64,000 nt of DNA from Halorubrum xinjiangense (GTDB lineage: Archaea > Halobacteriota > Halobacteria > Halobacteriales > Haloferacaceae). Positions 42,821 through 50,082 of the stretch are shown here, piece by piece. Location of the stretch: assembly GCF_900102375.1 (NCBI RefSeq), contig NZ_FNBO01000006.1, positions 124,001-188,000 of the forward strand. Reading direction: 5' to 3'. Both the position numbers and the translations under genes were made by a program. Each line of letters starts with the position of its first letter. Positions within the stretch are counted from its first letter, which is position 1. The notes beneath the pieces were generated by a model. It had not been told where the DNA came from. It searched no databases and saw only the letters and a program-made list of their open reading frames with translations.

Positions 42821-43155
42821 GCTCCGGTCGAGGGCCTCGTTGTCGCCCGAAAATCTCTGATTTTCGGGATGACGAGAGAGCTTTGCTCTCTCGAACCACG
42901 CTCCTCGCTCACTCCGTTCGCTGCGGTGTCGCCGGCGGCTCTGCCGCCGGCTACCCGTGGCGCGTAGCGCCACGCTGCTTACTTCGGCCGTCTTCCCGGA
43001 GCCGACTGCCCCTTTGAGCCCCACCCCGCCCCGCACAGCACCGCAGCCTCACGCCTCCCCAGCCTCGTCGCGGCCGCTTTTAAGCGGCCGCGACTCCCTC
43101 GCGCGTGCTGCCTCACGGCCGCCGAGGGCGGCCGCTCGCAGGCACGCGCCACCGC
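42798..43155 (-). ncRNA. Repeated structured RNA candidate, copy C (longest)
   Basis: Read on the minus strand, this copy has the same block order as A and B. P4 has a different sequence but pairs perfectly: CAGTCGGCTCCGG (43008-42996) with CCGGAGCCGACTG (42827-42815). P2 is CGGCCGCC with GGCGGCCG plus one G-U, and P3 is a long GTCGCGGCCGCTTAAAAGCGGCCGCGAC hairpin (in two arms). Between AGTAAGCA and CACCGCAG, where copy B has nothing extra, are hairpins such as GCGTGGCGC-TA-GCGCCACG and GCCGGCGGC-AGA-GCCGCCGGC. Two more hairpins (GAGAGAGC-AAA-GCTCTCTC and GCCCGAAAATC-AGA-GATTTTCGGGC) lie just before the closing arm. The upstream gene (43230) is divergent and sod is convergent. The 42563-43229 gap holds only this and its 57-base units. 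Confidence 0.6.
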
Positions 43156-43229
43156 ATTGTACTGCGTGTCATCGCCTCGATTCGAACCGTATCGGCAGCG
43201 TTTACGGACGCGGTCGCGTATCCTCGCGC

Positions 43230-43538
43230 ATGCCAGAACCGAAATCGGCGTTCGACGCCACCTACCCGTGCGACTTCTACGAGCCCGCCGAGCTGTTCGA
43301 GCCGGACCAGATGTACACGATCCCCGAGATCGGTCGCCTCCTTCAGGGGGTAGAGCCGGACGCCGAGGTCGACCCCGACACCGAGGCCGTGCTGGTCGAC
43401 TGGGCGGTCCCGTGGGTGATGGTCCACGCCGAGGAGATGGTGATTGCCGAGCCGCTGTCTGAGGACGGGCCGGGGTACTACGGGCTCGCGACGGATGAGG
43501 AACCAGACGGGGAAACCGCCACCGACGAGTCCGCGTGA
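43230..43538 (+). CDS. DUF5827-like haloarchaeal protein
   Basis: 102 residues starting MPEPKSAFDATYPCDFYEPA. The central block LFEPDQMYTIPEIGRLLQG and AVLVDWAVPWVMVHAEEMV are conserved in a haloarchaeal family I recall as DUF5827. The function is unknown. GTTTACGG at about 43199-43206 is 27 bases upstream, so it is leaderless. The stop overlaps the next start as GTGA. Confidence 0.78.
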   Translation: MPEPKSAFDATYPCDFYEPAELFEPDQMYTIPEIGRLLQGVEPDAEVDPDTEAVLVDWAVPWVMVHAEEMVIAEPLSEDGPGYYGLATDEEPDGETATDESA

Positions 43539-44449
43539 CCGGGGACCCGTCCGGTCCGCCGACCTACCTCGTCGCCGGCGGGGCGCGCGTCGACGCCGGG
43601 AAGACCACCTTCTCGGCGGGGTTAGTCGCGCACCTCGCCGAACGCGCGGGCGACGCGGTCGGCGTCAAGCCACGCGCGGGCAATGACTTCTGGTTCGACC
43701 ACGACGACTACCGGGTCGCGACCGACGCGGGGCGCCTCTACGGGAAGGACGCCCGCACCCTCGCGACCGCGAACACTCGCGCGCTGGCGCCGGTCGACGA
43801 CGCCGCGCCGTCGCCCTCGGCGGTCACGCCCGAGTCGATCAACCCCGTCCACCGGCTCTGGAAGCCGACGCCGGGCCGGACCGGCATGCTCGGCGACGCC
43901 GACCGCACGTTCCTCTGTGACCGCGTCACGACCGACTCCGGCACGCGGTTCGTCGTCAACGGCGCGGCCGAGGACGCGGGGCTGCTCCCCGACGCGCTCG
44001 CCGAGCGTCTCCCGCTCGCGGACGCGACTCGCGTGCGAGACGTGCCCGCCTTCAACGAGGTGATGGCGGAGTCGCACCTCCCCGCGATCGAACGGCTCGC
44101 GGAGCGCGTCGCGCGCACGCCGGTCCCGGTCGTCGTCGAGTCGTACGCCGACGTCGCCGGGACGCTCCCCCGCGACGGGCCGGTCACGGCCGACGCGGTC
44201 GCCGTCGTCGACCCCGGCCGCGCCCGGATCTACGCGGGCGACCGCTACGCGAAGGCCCGCGCGGTCGCCGCCGGCAGCCCGCGCGAGGGGTCCCGCGAGG
44301 AGCACGTCGACGCGGTGACGGAGATGATCGAACCGCTCGCGACCGTCGCGCTGCCGGCGCTGGCCGGCGAGGTTCGAGGTGACCCCGACCGCGTGGCGGC
44401 GGCGTACGAGCCGGCGTACGCGGCGCTCACCGACGTGATCGACGGTTGA
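43535..44449 (+). CDS. P-loop ATPase/GTPase of unknown role
   Basis: 304 residues from a GTG at 43535 that overlaps the DUF5827-like stop. A P-loop YLVAGGARVDAGKTTFSAGL is at residues 11-30, of the deviant type found in SIMIBI proteins such as dethiobiotin synthetase. VGVKPRAGNDFWFDHDDY and PVVVESYADVAGTL are further conserved segments. The family is mainly haloarchaeal, and the reaction is unknown. The coupling to the DUF5827-like gene suggests the two proteins act together. Confidence 0.78.
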   Translation: MTGDPSGPPTYLVAGGARVDAGKTTFSAGLVAHLAERAGDAVGVKPRAGNDFWFDHDDYRVATDAGRLYGKDARTLATANTRALAPVDDAAPSPSAVTPESINPVHRLWKPTPGRTGMLGDADRTFLCDRVTTDSGTRFVVNGAAEDAGLLPDALAERLPLADATRVRDVPAFNEVMAESHLPAIERLAERVARTPVPVVVESYADVAGTLPRDGPVTADAVAVVDPGRARIYAGDRYAKARAVAAGSPREGSREEHVDAVTEMIEPLATVALPALAGEVRGDPDRVAAAYEPAYAALTDVIDG

Positions 44450-44471
44450 GAAGTGGTCCGGCGGCCCTCGC

Positions 44472-44954
44472 TCAGGCGTTGCGCTTGGTGTAGTGTTCCA
44501 GCGCGGACTCGATCGACGAGAGGTCCGCGTTCACCCGGCTGTCGGCGACGCGCATGAAGCCGGGCGTGTACGACGACGAGTAGTCAAAGATGCGATTGAC
44601 GGCGCGCTTGGACGCGGAGACCGCGTTGAAGTCGGTGACCGTGTACACCCGGGTGGTCGGGAACGCGGTCCAGAACGTGCCGCTCGCCCAGCGGTCGTCG
44701 TCCGCGAACGCCTCGCCGACGCGGCCGGTCGCGACGTACTCGTCGTCGGCGTAGAACAGGAGGAGGTCGCCCGCCCCCATCTTCTCGAACGTCGACCCGT
44801 TACCGCTGTCGTCGTCGACGGCCCACAGGCGGGTCTCGTCGAGGTCCGCGAGTGGCTCGGGGCGATCCGGGTAGTCGGTGAGATCGACGGGTGACCGGAC
44901 CGTTCGGTCGAAGTTCTCCGGGTCTATCGGGACCAGGAAGACGTTCTCGCTCAT
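44472..44954 (-). CDS. EVE/PUA-like domain protein
   Basis: 160 residues (MSENVFLVPIDPENFDRTV). The pattern is that of the EVE branch of the PUA fold: a strand start, ETRLWAVDDDSGN, FEKMGAGDLLLFYADDEYVATGRVGEAF, then WTAFPTTRVYTVTDF. EVE/YTH-like domains bind modified bases in DNA or RNA and are often part of modification-dependent restriction. Here the protein has no nuclease domain and no restriction genes are adjacent, so the ligand and role are open. It is convergent with the P-loop gene. Confidence 0.65.
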   Translation of the reverse strand: MSENVFLVPIDPENFDRTVRSPVDLTDYPDRPEPLADLDETRLWAVDDDSGNGSTFEKMGAGDLLLFYADDEYVATGRVGEAFADDDRWASGTFWTAFPTTRVYTVTDFNAVSASKRAVNRIFDYSSSYTPGFMRVADSRVNADLSSIESALEHYTKRNA

Positions 44955-45017
44955 TACCTGTCGTTTCGCCGGCAGGGGTTTAAACCCGTTCGTTGATGTG
45001 CCGGGTCAGGCCCCCGG

Positions 45018-45365
45018 TCACTCGTCGTAGTCGGCGTACAGACGGTCCATCCGCGCCGCCATCACGAAGTCGGCGCGGGTGAGGCCGCCGACCTCGTGGC
45101 TCCACATCTCGATCCCGACCTCGCCCCACGACAGCGCGATGTCCGGGTGGTGCCACTCCGCCTCGGCGAGCTCGCCCACGTCGTTCGTGAACGCCAGCGC
45201 CGTCTCGAAGTCGGGGAACTCGTAGCTCGCCTCCAGGTGGTGGTCGTCGACGACCTCCCAGGCGTCGCCCAGTTCGGCGACGTAGTCGGCGCACTCGTCT
45301 GCGTTGAGCGGTTCCGCGTCGTCGTCGGCCGGCTCGACCGGCTCGTCCGCGAGCGGTGAGGACAT
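45018..45365 (-). CDS. Pterin-4a-carbinolamine dehydratase
   Basis: 115 residues from [16 protein letters not shown]. The family signature is [36 protein letters not shown] (in pieces) with the active-site His pair in EWHHPD and later [16 protein letters not shown]. It dehydrates the pterin formed by aromatic amino acid hydroxylases, or takes part in pterin recycling in molybdenum cofactor chemistry. A Met nine bases upstream is an alternative start. Confidence 0.93.
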   Translation of the reverse strand: MSSPLADEPVEPADDDAEPLNADECADYVAELGDAWEVVDDHHLEASYEFPDFETALAFTNDVGELAEAEWHHPDIALSWGEVGIEMWSHEVGGLTRADFVMAARMDRLYADYDE

Positions 45366-45441
45366 ACCCCACATTGGGCGACCAGCGGTTTGTACCTTCC
45401 GCGGGCGAGGCCCGCCGGTCCCGACGAACAGGGACCGGAGC

Positions 45442-45933
45442 TCACCGGAAACGAGAGAGCGCGTCCCGGACCGCTCGGCGCAGTCGGCCGAGGCGCCCGA
45501 GGTCGCGCCCGTCGCCCCCCGCGTCGCCGCCGCCTGCGCCCCCGGCTCCCGTCGCACCCGGCTCCGAGAGTTCCCAGCCGGCCTTCTCGGCGGCCTCGTC
45601 GACTCGCAGGAACTCGTAGCCGGTCTCGGTCGCGACGCGCTCGTCGGCGCGGGTGATGCCGACGAAGACGTACCGCGGGGCGGCGCTCTCCTCGCGGACG
45701 TCTGCGAGCGTCCCCCACTTGTCCCACTGCGTGAGCTCGTAATCGTTGTCGACTCCGTGGTCGCGGGCGAACGCCGCGACCCGGTCCGCCTCGTTCGCGA
45801 CGATTCCGACGTGCCGGCTCCACCGGCGCGCGTCGGCGAACGCCGCGGCCGGGTCGGCGAGCGAGCGCGCGGCGCCGAGCGAGAAGACGAGCGTCACGTC
45901 CCCGTCGTTCGGCGTCGTCGCGTCGATTCCCAT
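45442..45933 (-). CDS. DUF7124-like haloarchaeal protein, paralogue 2
   Basis: 163 residues from ATG 45933 ([19 protein letters not shown]). It has the same blocks as the protein at 28221-28637: [42 protein letters not shown] and AAEKAGWEL. The C-terminal tail is different: Gly/Ala-rich and then basic ([13 protein letters not shown]). GTTTAGG at about 45960-45966 lies about 28 bases upstream. The function is unknown. Confidence 0.75.
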   Translation of the reverse strand: MGIDATTPNDGDVTLVFSLGAARSLADPAAAFADARRWSRHVGIVANEADRVAAFARDHGVDNDYELTQWDKWGTLADVREESAAPRYVFVGITRADERVATETGYEFLRVDEAAEKAGWELSEPGATGAGGAGGGDAGGDGRDLGRLGRLRRAVRDALSRFR

Positions 45934-46009
45934 CTCGATCGGCCCCACGCGGCCGGCGGCCTAAACGCTGTGGGGAGGCTTTTGTCCGGGCGTCTCCTCG
46001 GCCCCGACG

Positions 46010-46837
46010 ATGGAGTTCGAATCCACCTTCGGTACGGGCGCGCCGCTGCTCGGCATGGTCCACCTCCCGCCGCTGCCCGGCGCCCCCCGAGCGCCAGATG
46101 ACGGGCGCGAGGCGATGCGCGCGGCGGTCGACCGGGCCGCGAGCGACGCGCGGGCGCTCGACCGCGGCGGCGTCGACGGGATCGTGATCGAGAACTTCGG
46201 CGACGCGCCCTTTTACCCCGACGAGGTCCCGCCCCACGTCGTCGCCGGCGTGACGCGCGCCGCGACCGCGGTCGCCGACGAAACCGACCTCCCGCTCGGG
46301 ATCAATGTCCTCCGGAACGACGCCGAGGCCGCGCTCTCGGTCGCCGCCGCAGTCGGCGCCGACTTCGTTCGCGTGAACGTCCACACCGGCGCCCGCGTCA
46401 CAGATCAGGGGATCGTCGAAGGGCGCGCCCACGAGACGCTCCGCCTGCGCGACCGCCTCGGCGTCGACGTCGGCGTCTTCGCCGACACCGACGTGAAGCA
46501 CTCGGCGCCGCTGACGCCCGAGGGGTACACCGCCGAGTCGTTCGCCGACACCGCCGAGCGCGGCCTCGCCGACGCCGTCATCGCCTCCGGCGCCGGGACC
46601 GGCGAGGCGGTCGACGCAGGGGCCCTTGAGGCGGTCGTCGCAGAGCGCGAGCGCCACGGCCTCGACACGCCGGTCCTCGTCGGCAGCGGCGTCACGCCGG
46701 AGACGGTCGCCGACCTGCTCGGCGTCGCGGACGGCGCCATCGTCGGCACCGCGCTTAAGGAGGGCGGCGAGACGACCGGCCCCGTCGACGCCGACCGCGT
46801 CGCGGACCTCGTTGCGGCCGCCGACGCGGTGCGGTGA
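46010..46837 (+). CDS. BtpA/SgcQ family TIM-barrel protein
   Basis: 275 residues. The family start is clear: LLGMVHLPPLPGAPRAP, followed by GVDGIVIENFGDAPF and RVNVHTGARVTDQGIVEG. BtpA is known from cyanobacteria, where it affects photosystem I. SgcQ homologues sit in sugar operons, and the fold suggests a phosphate-containing substrate. Downstream and convergent is a PfkB kinase. In haloarchaea the role is unknown. Confidence 0.88.
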   Translation: MEFESTFGTGAPLLGMVHLPPLPGAPRAPDDGREAMRAAVDRAASDARALDRGGVDGIVIENFGDAPFYPDEVPPHVVAGVTRAATAVADETDLPLGINVLRNDAEAALSVAAAVGADFVRVNVHTGARVTDQGIVEGRAHETLRLRDRLGVDVGVFADTDVKHSAPLTPEGYTAESFADTAERGLADAVIASGAGTGEAVDAGALEAVVAERERHGLDTPVLVGSGVTPETVADLLGVADGAIVGTALKEGGETTGPVDADRVADLVAAADAVR

Positions 46838-46858
46838 TTCGTCCGAGTCCAGCCTTTG

Positions 46859-48025
46859 CTATCGGCTCCCGTCGGGATCGATCCCCCCCTCCGCGAGGAA
46901 CGACTCGACTTCGCTCCGCGTCGGGAGCCCCGGTTGGGTGAACCGGCTCGTACAGTTGATCGCGGCGACCGCGGCCGCGAACCTGACGCCGGGAGCGACG
47001 GCGTCGCGGTCGGCAGACGATTCCTCGGCTCCCTCCGCGATCCACCGGTCGATCAGCCCCGCGGTGAACGCGTCGCCGGCGCCGGTCGTGTCGACCGTCT
47101 CGACGTCGAACGCGTCGAACTCGGCCGCCTCACCGCCCGTAATCGCCGTCATCCCGTCCGCGCCGTGCGTGAGGACGGCGCGGGGCCACGTCGGGCCGCG
47201 TCGCGAGCGCGGTCCGAGTCCCGAATCGATGCCGACCGCCCGGGTCTGCGCGTCCGCGATGCGCTCGACCGCGGCCGCTGCCGAGCCGAAGAACGCGGGC
47301 GCGGCAACCCCGTCGGCGACGAACAGGTCGGCTCGGTGGAGGAACCGGTGGATCGTCTCGGGTTCCGTCCCCCGCCCGACCAGCTCCTCGACCGGGCCGG
47401 AGAGATCGAAGACGAGCGCGGGCGGGGCGTCACCCGACTCGGCCGCGCTCTCCCGGAGCGACTCGACCCGGTCGAGCACCCGCCGCGCCGCGCGGTCGGG
47501 GGCGTAGGCGGTGAGGAAGACGGCGTCGGCGTCGGCCATCGCCGCGAGCGCGTCGTCGCCGAGCCGGAGGCCGCGGAAGCTCTCGCCCGCGGTGACGATG
47601 GCGCGCTCCCCGTCGGGGTCGCAGAGGATGAGCGACCGCGTGTGGGGGTCGTCGCCGACCGCGACGTGGCTCGCGTCGACGCCGGTTTCGGCGAGGTACG
47701 CCAGCGCGCGCCGCCCGTACTCGTCGTTGCCGACGCGGCTGACGAGCCCCGCGTCGCGGCCGAGGCGGTCGAGCGCGACCGCGACGTTGGCGCCGACGCC
47801 GCCGAACGCGGACGTGACCTCGTGCGCGAACGCGCCGCCGTCCGGCGCCGGGAGGTTGCTGACCGCATACCACTCGTCTATCGCCGCGGCGCCGACGGAG
47901 AGGATTGCCGAGGAGCCGGCGGCGGCCGCGTGGCTGGCGGCGGTCTCTCTCGCGTTGTCGGCGTCGGTCTCCGTCGCGCCGTCGTCGGATTCTCTCGCAT
48001 CGTCGGAGCCCGATCCCGCGTTCAC
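46859..48025 (-). CDS. PfkB family carbohydrate/nucleoside kinase
   Basis: 388 residues from a GTG at 48025 that overlaps the deaminase stop as GTGA. The first 40 residues are acidic and low complexity. The ribokinase-like start is SVGAAAIDEWYAVSNLP, then GGVGANVAVALDRLG (PfkB signature 1), and DTTGAGDAFTAGLI near residue 310 (signature 2, catalytic Asp). The substrate could be a sugar, a sugar phosphate or a nucleoside. Coupling to a nucleoside-type deaminase favours nucleoside or pentose metabolism. This is inference. Confidence 0.88.
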   Translation of the reverse strand: MNAGSGSDDARESDDGATETDADNARETAASHAAAAGSSAILSVGAAAIDEWYAVSNLPAPDGGAFAHEVTSAFGGVGANVAVALDRLGRDAGLVSRVGNDEYGRRALAYLAETGVDASHVAVGDDPHTRSLILCDPDGERAIVTAGESFRGLRLGDDALAAMADADAVFLTAYAPDRAARRVLDRVESLRESAAESGDAPPALVFDLSGPVEELVGRGTEPETIHRFLHRADLFVADGVAAPAFFGSAAAAVERIADAQTRAVGIDSGLGPRSRRGPTWPRAVLTHGADGMTAITGGEAAEFDAFDVETVDTTGAGDAFTAGLIDRWIAEGAEESSADRDAVAPGVRFAAAVAAINCTSRFTQPGLPTRSEVESFLAEGGIDPDGSR

Positions 48026-48543
48026 GACTTGCGGAAGAAGTCGTCGTGGACCGCCATCGCGGCGTCGACGGCGATCGGTCCCTCGACGGTCGTGTCGCCG
48101 TCCGCGCGCCGGATCACCTCTTCGAGGGGAATCGGCACCACGTCGGCGGAGAGCTCGCCGAGCGTCTCGCCGTCGACGCCGAAGACGACCCGACCGATCC
48201 CCGCGTAGTGGATCGCGGTCGCGCACATCGGGCACGGCTCCGTGCTGGCGTACATCGTACACTCCGCGAGCTCGTCGGCTTCGAGCTCGCGCGCGGCCCA
48301 CCGCGCGAGCGTCAGCTCGGGGTGCGCGGCCACGTCGCCCTCGGTCCGCGTCTCGTTGTGCGCCTCGCCGACGACCTCGCCGTCGAGGACGAGCAGCGCG
48401 CCGAACGGCGTGTTGCCGGCCTCCACAGCCTCTTCCGAGAGCCTGATCGTCCGCTCCACGTACTCCCGGTCGGTCGGGTCGTCGGGGAGGTCGTCGAGGT
48501 GTTGAAACTCGCCGGCGTCGCCGGGCGCGTCCGCGTCTGTCAT
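48022..48543 (-). CDS. Nucleoside/base deaminase of the CDA superfamily
   Basis: 173 residues. The zinc site has HPELTLARWAA with His and catalytic Glu in HxE spacing and EPCPMCATAIHYAGIGRVVFG with the two Cys. FGALLVLDGEVVGEAHNE is the substrate edge strand. The PCPMC form fits guanine deaminase or related base/nucleoside deaminases rather than tRNA adenosine deaminase, given the position of the motif and the absence of a tRNA-binding tail. It is in an operon with the PfkB kinase. Confidence 0.87.
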   Translation of the reverse strand: MTDADAPGDAGEFQHLDDLPDDPTDREYVERTIRLSEEAVEAGNTPFGALLVLDGEVVGEAHNETRTEGDVAAHPELTLARWAARELEADELAECTMYASTEPCPMCATAIHYAGIGRVVFGVDGETLGELSADVVPIPLEEVIRRADGDTTVEGPIAVDAAMAVHDDFFRKS

Positions 48544-48567
48544 ACTCCCCTGTACGCCTCCGGGTAC

Positions 48568-48921
48568 CTAACCGTTGGTACCGCCGTCGTCCGCCGGCTT
48601 CGTACGGCCGTCGTCCGGCGGCCGCTGGTCCCCCTCGTTCGAGGACCCTGTCTGGACCCCGCCTCCCGGTTCCGACGACTCCGCCGCCTCCTGCGACCGC
48701 CGGACGTCGCGAAGGGCGTCGACCGCGTCGTCGGTGGCGCTCGCGGTTCGGGTCTCGGTGGCGGCCGCGGGGTCGAGCCCGTCGGGTTCGGCGGCGTCGG
48801 TCGCGTTCGGGCCGTCCTCGTCGCCGCCGCTCGGCGTCGTTTCGTCGCCCGATTCGCCGGCGTCCTCCGCGTCGTCGTCCGCGCCGAAGAGCCACGCGCG
48901 GACCGCGTCGATGAATCCCAT
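48568..48921 (-). CDS. Short acidic, mostly disordered protein
   Basis: 117 residues. MGFIDAVRAWLFG is an amphipathic N-terminal helix that could touch a membrane. The remainder is Asp/Gly/Thr-rich and probably disordered, except for DDAVDALRDVRRSQEAAE. An ending of the same type (DRIKGLFG) occurs in the membrane protein at 50083-51027. It lies in a strand-consistent row with the deaminase. No function is known. Confidence 0.6.
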   Translation of the reverse strand: MGFIDAVRAWLFGADDDAEDAGESGDETTPSGGDEDGPNATDAAEPDGLDPAAATETRTASATDDAVDALRDVRRSQEAAESSEPGGGVQTGSSNEGDQRPPDDGRTKPADDGGTNG

Positions 48922-48936
48922 GGGTCGGTGTGGTGG

Positions 48937-49692
48937 TCAGTAGTTCCTGAACAGCAGCGCGCGCACGTCGTCTTTCGTCCGCGCCGTCTCGACGCTCCCG
49001 TCCGGGAGGTCGACCTCGTACCGCGCGTCGCCGTCCGCCTCCCGCCACTTGTCGTCGTGGGTGTCGAGGAGGCTCATCATCGCGTTTAGCTGTCCGGCGC
49101 CGCCGTCGTCGGCCGCGGAGTCGTCGCCGTCGCTCCCCTCGTCGGCCGCGGAGTCGTCGCTGTCATCGCCAGACGCGTCGTCCCCGTCGTCGCCAGACGC
49201 GTCGTCGCCGGCCGCTTCCGAATCCCCGTCGAGGTCGATATCGACGCCCGCGAAGGGGTCGGCGGCCAGCTCCTCGGCCGCGTCGAGGATCGCGTCGATG
49301 AGTTCGTCCTTCGTCATCTCGCTGCGCCCGGTGATATCGAACGCGGCGGCGATGTCGGACAGGTCCATCGGGTCGTCCGGGTCGGGGTCGCTGTCCCGTC
49401 GGTTCCGCGCCGTCAGCAGTTCGCGGGCTCGGTCGCGGTCGTACGGGACCGCGGACGCCACCGAGTCGGCCGCGGCGTCGGTGGTTTCGACTGGCTCGTC
49501 GTCGCTCCCGTCACCGCTCTGGGGCGCCGCGACGCGGTCGGGGTCCTCGACGGCGTCCGCGAGGTCGAGCAGGTACGCGAGCGTGTCCTCGCGGTCGACG
49601 GAGGCGTACGGGCCGGCGTGGGACGCCTCCAACTCCTCGCGGAGCGCCTCGATCCGGTCGGCGTGGTCGTCGGTGATGTCGAGCGTTGGCAT
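48937..49692 (-). CDS. Acidic haloarchaeal protein with low-complexity middle
   Basis: 251 residues from MPTLDITDDHADRIEALREE. The N-terminal 45 residues predict a small DNA- or protein-binding helix pair. A block MDLSDIAAAFDITGRSEMTKDELIDAILD near 120-150 looks SAP- or Rho-N-like. Residues 160-210 are Asp/Ser/Ala repeats (DDASGDDGDDASGDD). The end GDARYEVDLPDGSVETARTKDDVRALLFRNY (in pieces) is a small conserved domain. The role is unknown. Confidence 0.68.
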   Translation of the reverse strand: MPTLDITDDHADRIEALREELEASHAGPYASVDREDTLAYLLDLADAVEDPDRVAAPQSGDGSDDEPVETTDAAADSVASAVPYDRDRARELLTARNRRDSDPDPDDPMDLSDIAAAFDITGRSEMTKDELIDAILDAAEELAADPFAGVDIDLDGDSEAAGDDASGDDGDDASGDDSDDSAADEGSDGDDSAADDGGAGQLNAMMSLLDTHDDKWREADGDARYEVDLPDGSVETARTKDDVRALLFRNY

Positions 49693-49751
49693 GGTGTGGG
49701 TCAGGGGCGACTGGTTCGTGGATCGGCGGCGACTGGTTCGTAGGTCGGGGG

Positions 49752-49928
49752 CTACTGATTCTCCTCGAAGCGCGCGAGCGCGTCCGCCCAGCTCTCGGCG
49801 AACTCCGGCTCGCCGGAGTGGTCGGCCTCGACGTCGGCGTAGCCGCAGTCGTCGCAGGCGACCGCGGTGGCGGCGCCGAGCGAGAGCGACGACAGGCTGG
49901 CGCCGCAGCGGGGGCACTCAAGCGTCAC
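49752..49928 (-). CDS. Small zinc-ribbon protein
   Basis: 58 residues from a GTG at 49928. The sequence starts VTLECPRCGASLSSLSLG and continues VACDDCGYADVEADHSG. Two CxxC pairs 18 residues apart make a zinc ribbon. The tail FAESWADALARFEENQ forms one helix. A GATAAGG box at about 49947-49953 is placed 25 bases upstream. It lies in the usual haloarchaeal frame with strong G/C at third positions, while the longer overlapping open frames in other phases show no such pattern. Confidence 0.75.
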   Translation of the reverse strand: MTLECPRCGASLSSLSLGAATAVACDDCGYADVEADHSGEPEFAESWADALARFEENQ

Positions 49929-50038
49929 GGATTCTCGCGTGTAGCCTTATCGCCCGCGGTGAAAAACGCACGGATCGGGCGGGGGAGGGCCGCGACGCGG
50001 CCGGTGGGTCGACCGCGCGGCCGTGGCAACAGTCGGGA

Positions 50039-50078
50039 CACTCGGCGGAAACGTTCATTACACTCGGCGGAAACGTTC
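50039..50078 (+). promoter_or_regulatory. Paired 18-base direct repeats around a TATA box, operator candidate
   Basis: CACTCGGCGGAAACGTTC occurs at 50039-50056 and, without change, at 50061-50078, a 22-base period. Between them, TTCATTA is centred about 26 bases from the ATG at 50083, so a TATA box is framed by two identical sites. A dimeric or tandem-binding regulator covering both would block the promoter. Confidence 0.5.
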
Positions 50079-50082
50079 GGAT

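Noticed and set aside
42690-43160. Protein-coding frames in element copy C
   Set aside because: Open frames exist on both strands, but they differ between the four copies and are broken by the indels that keep helices intact.
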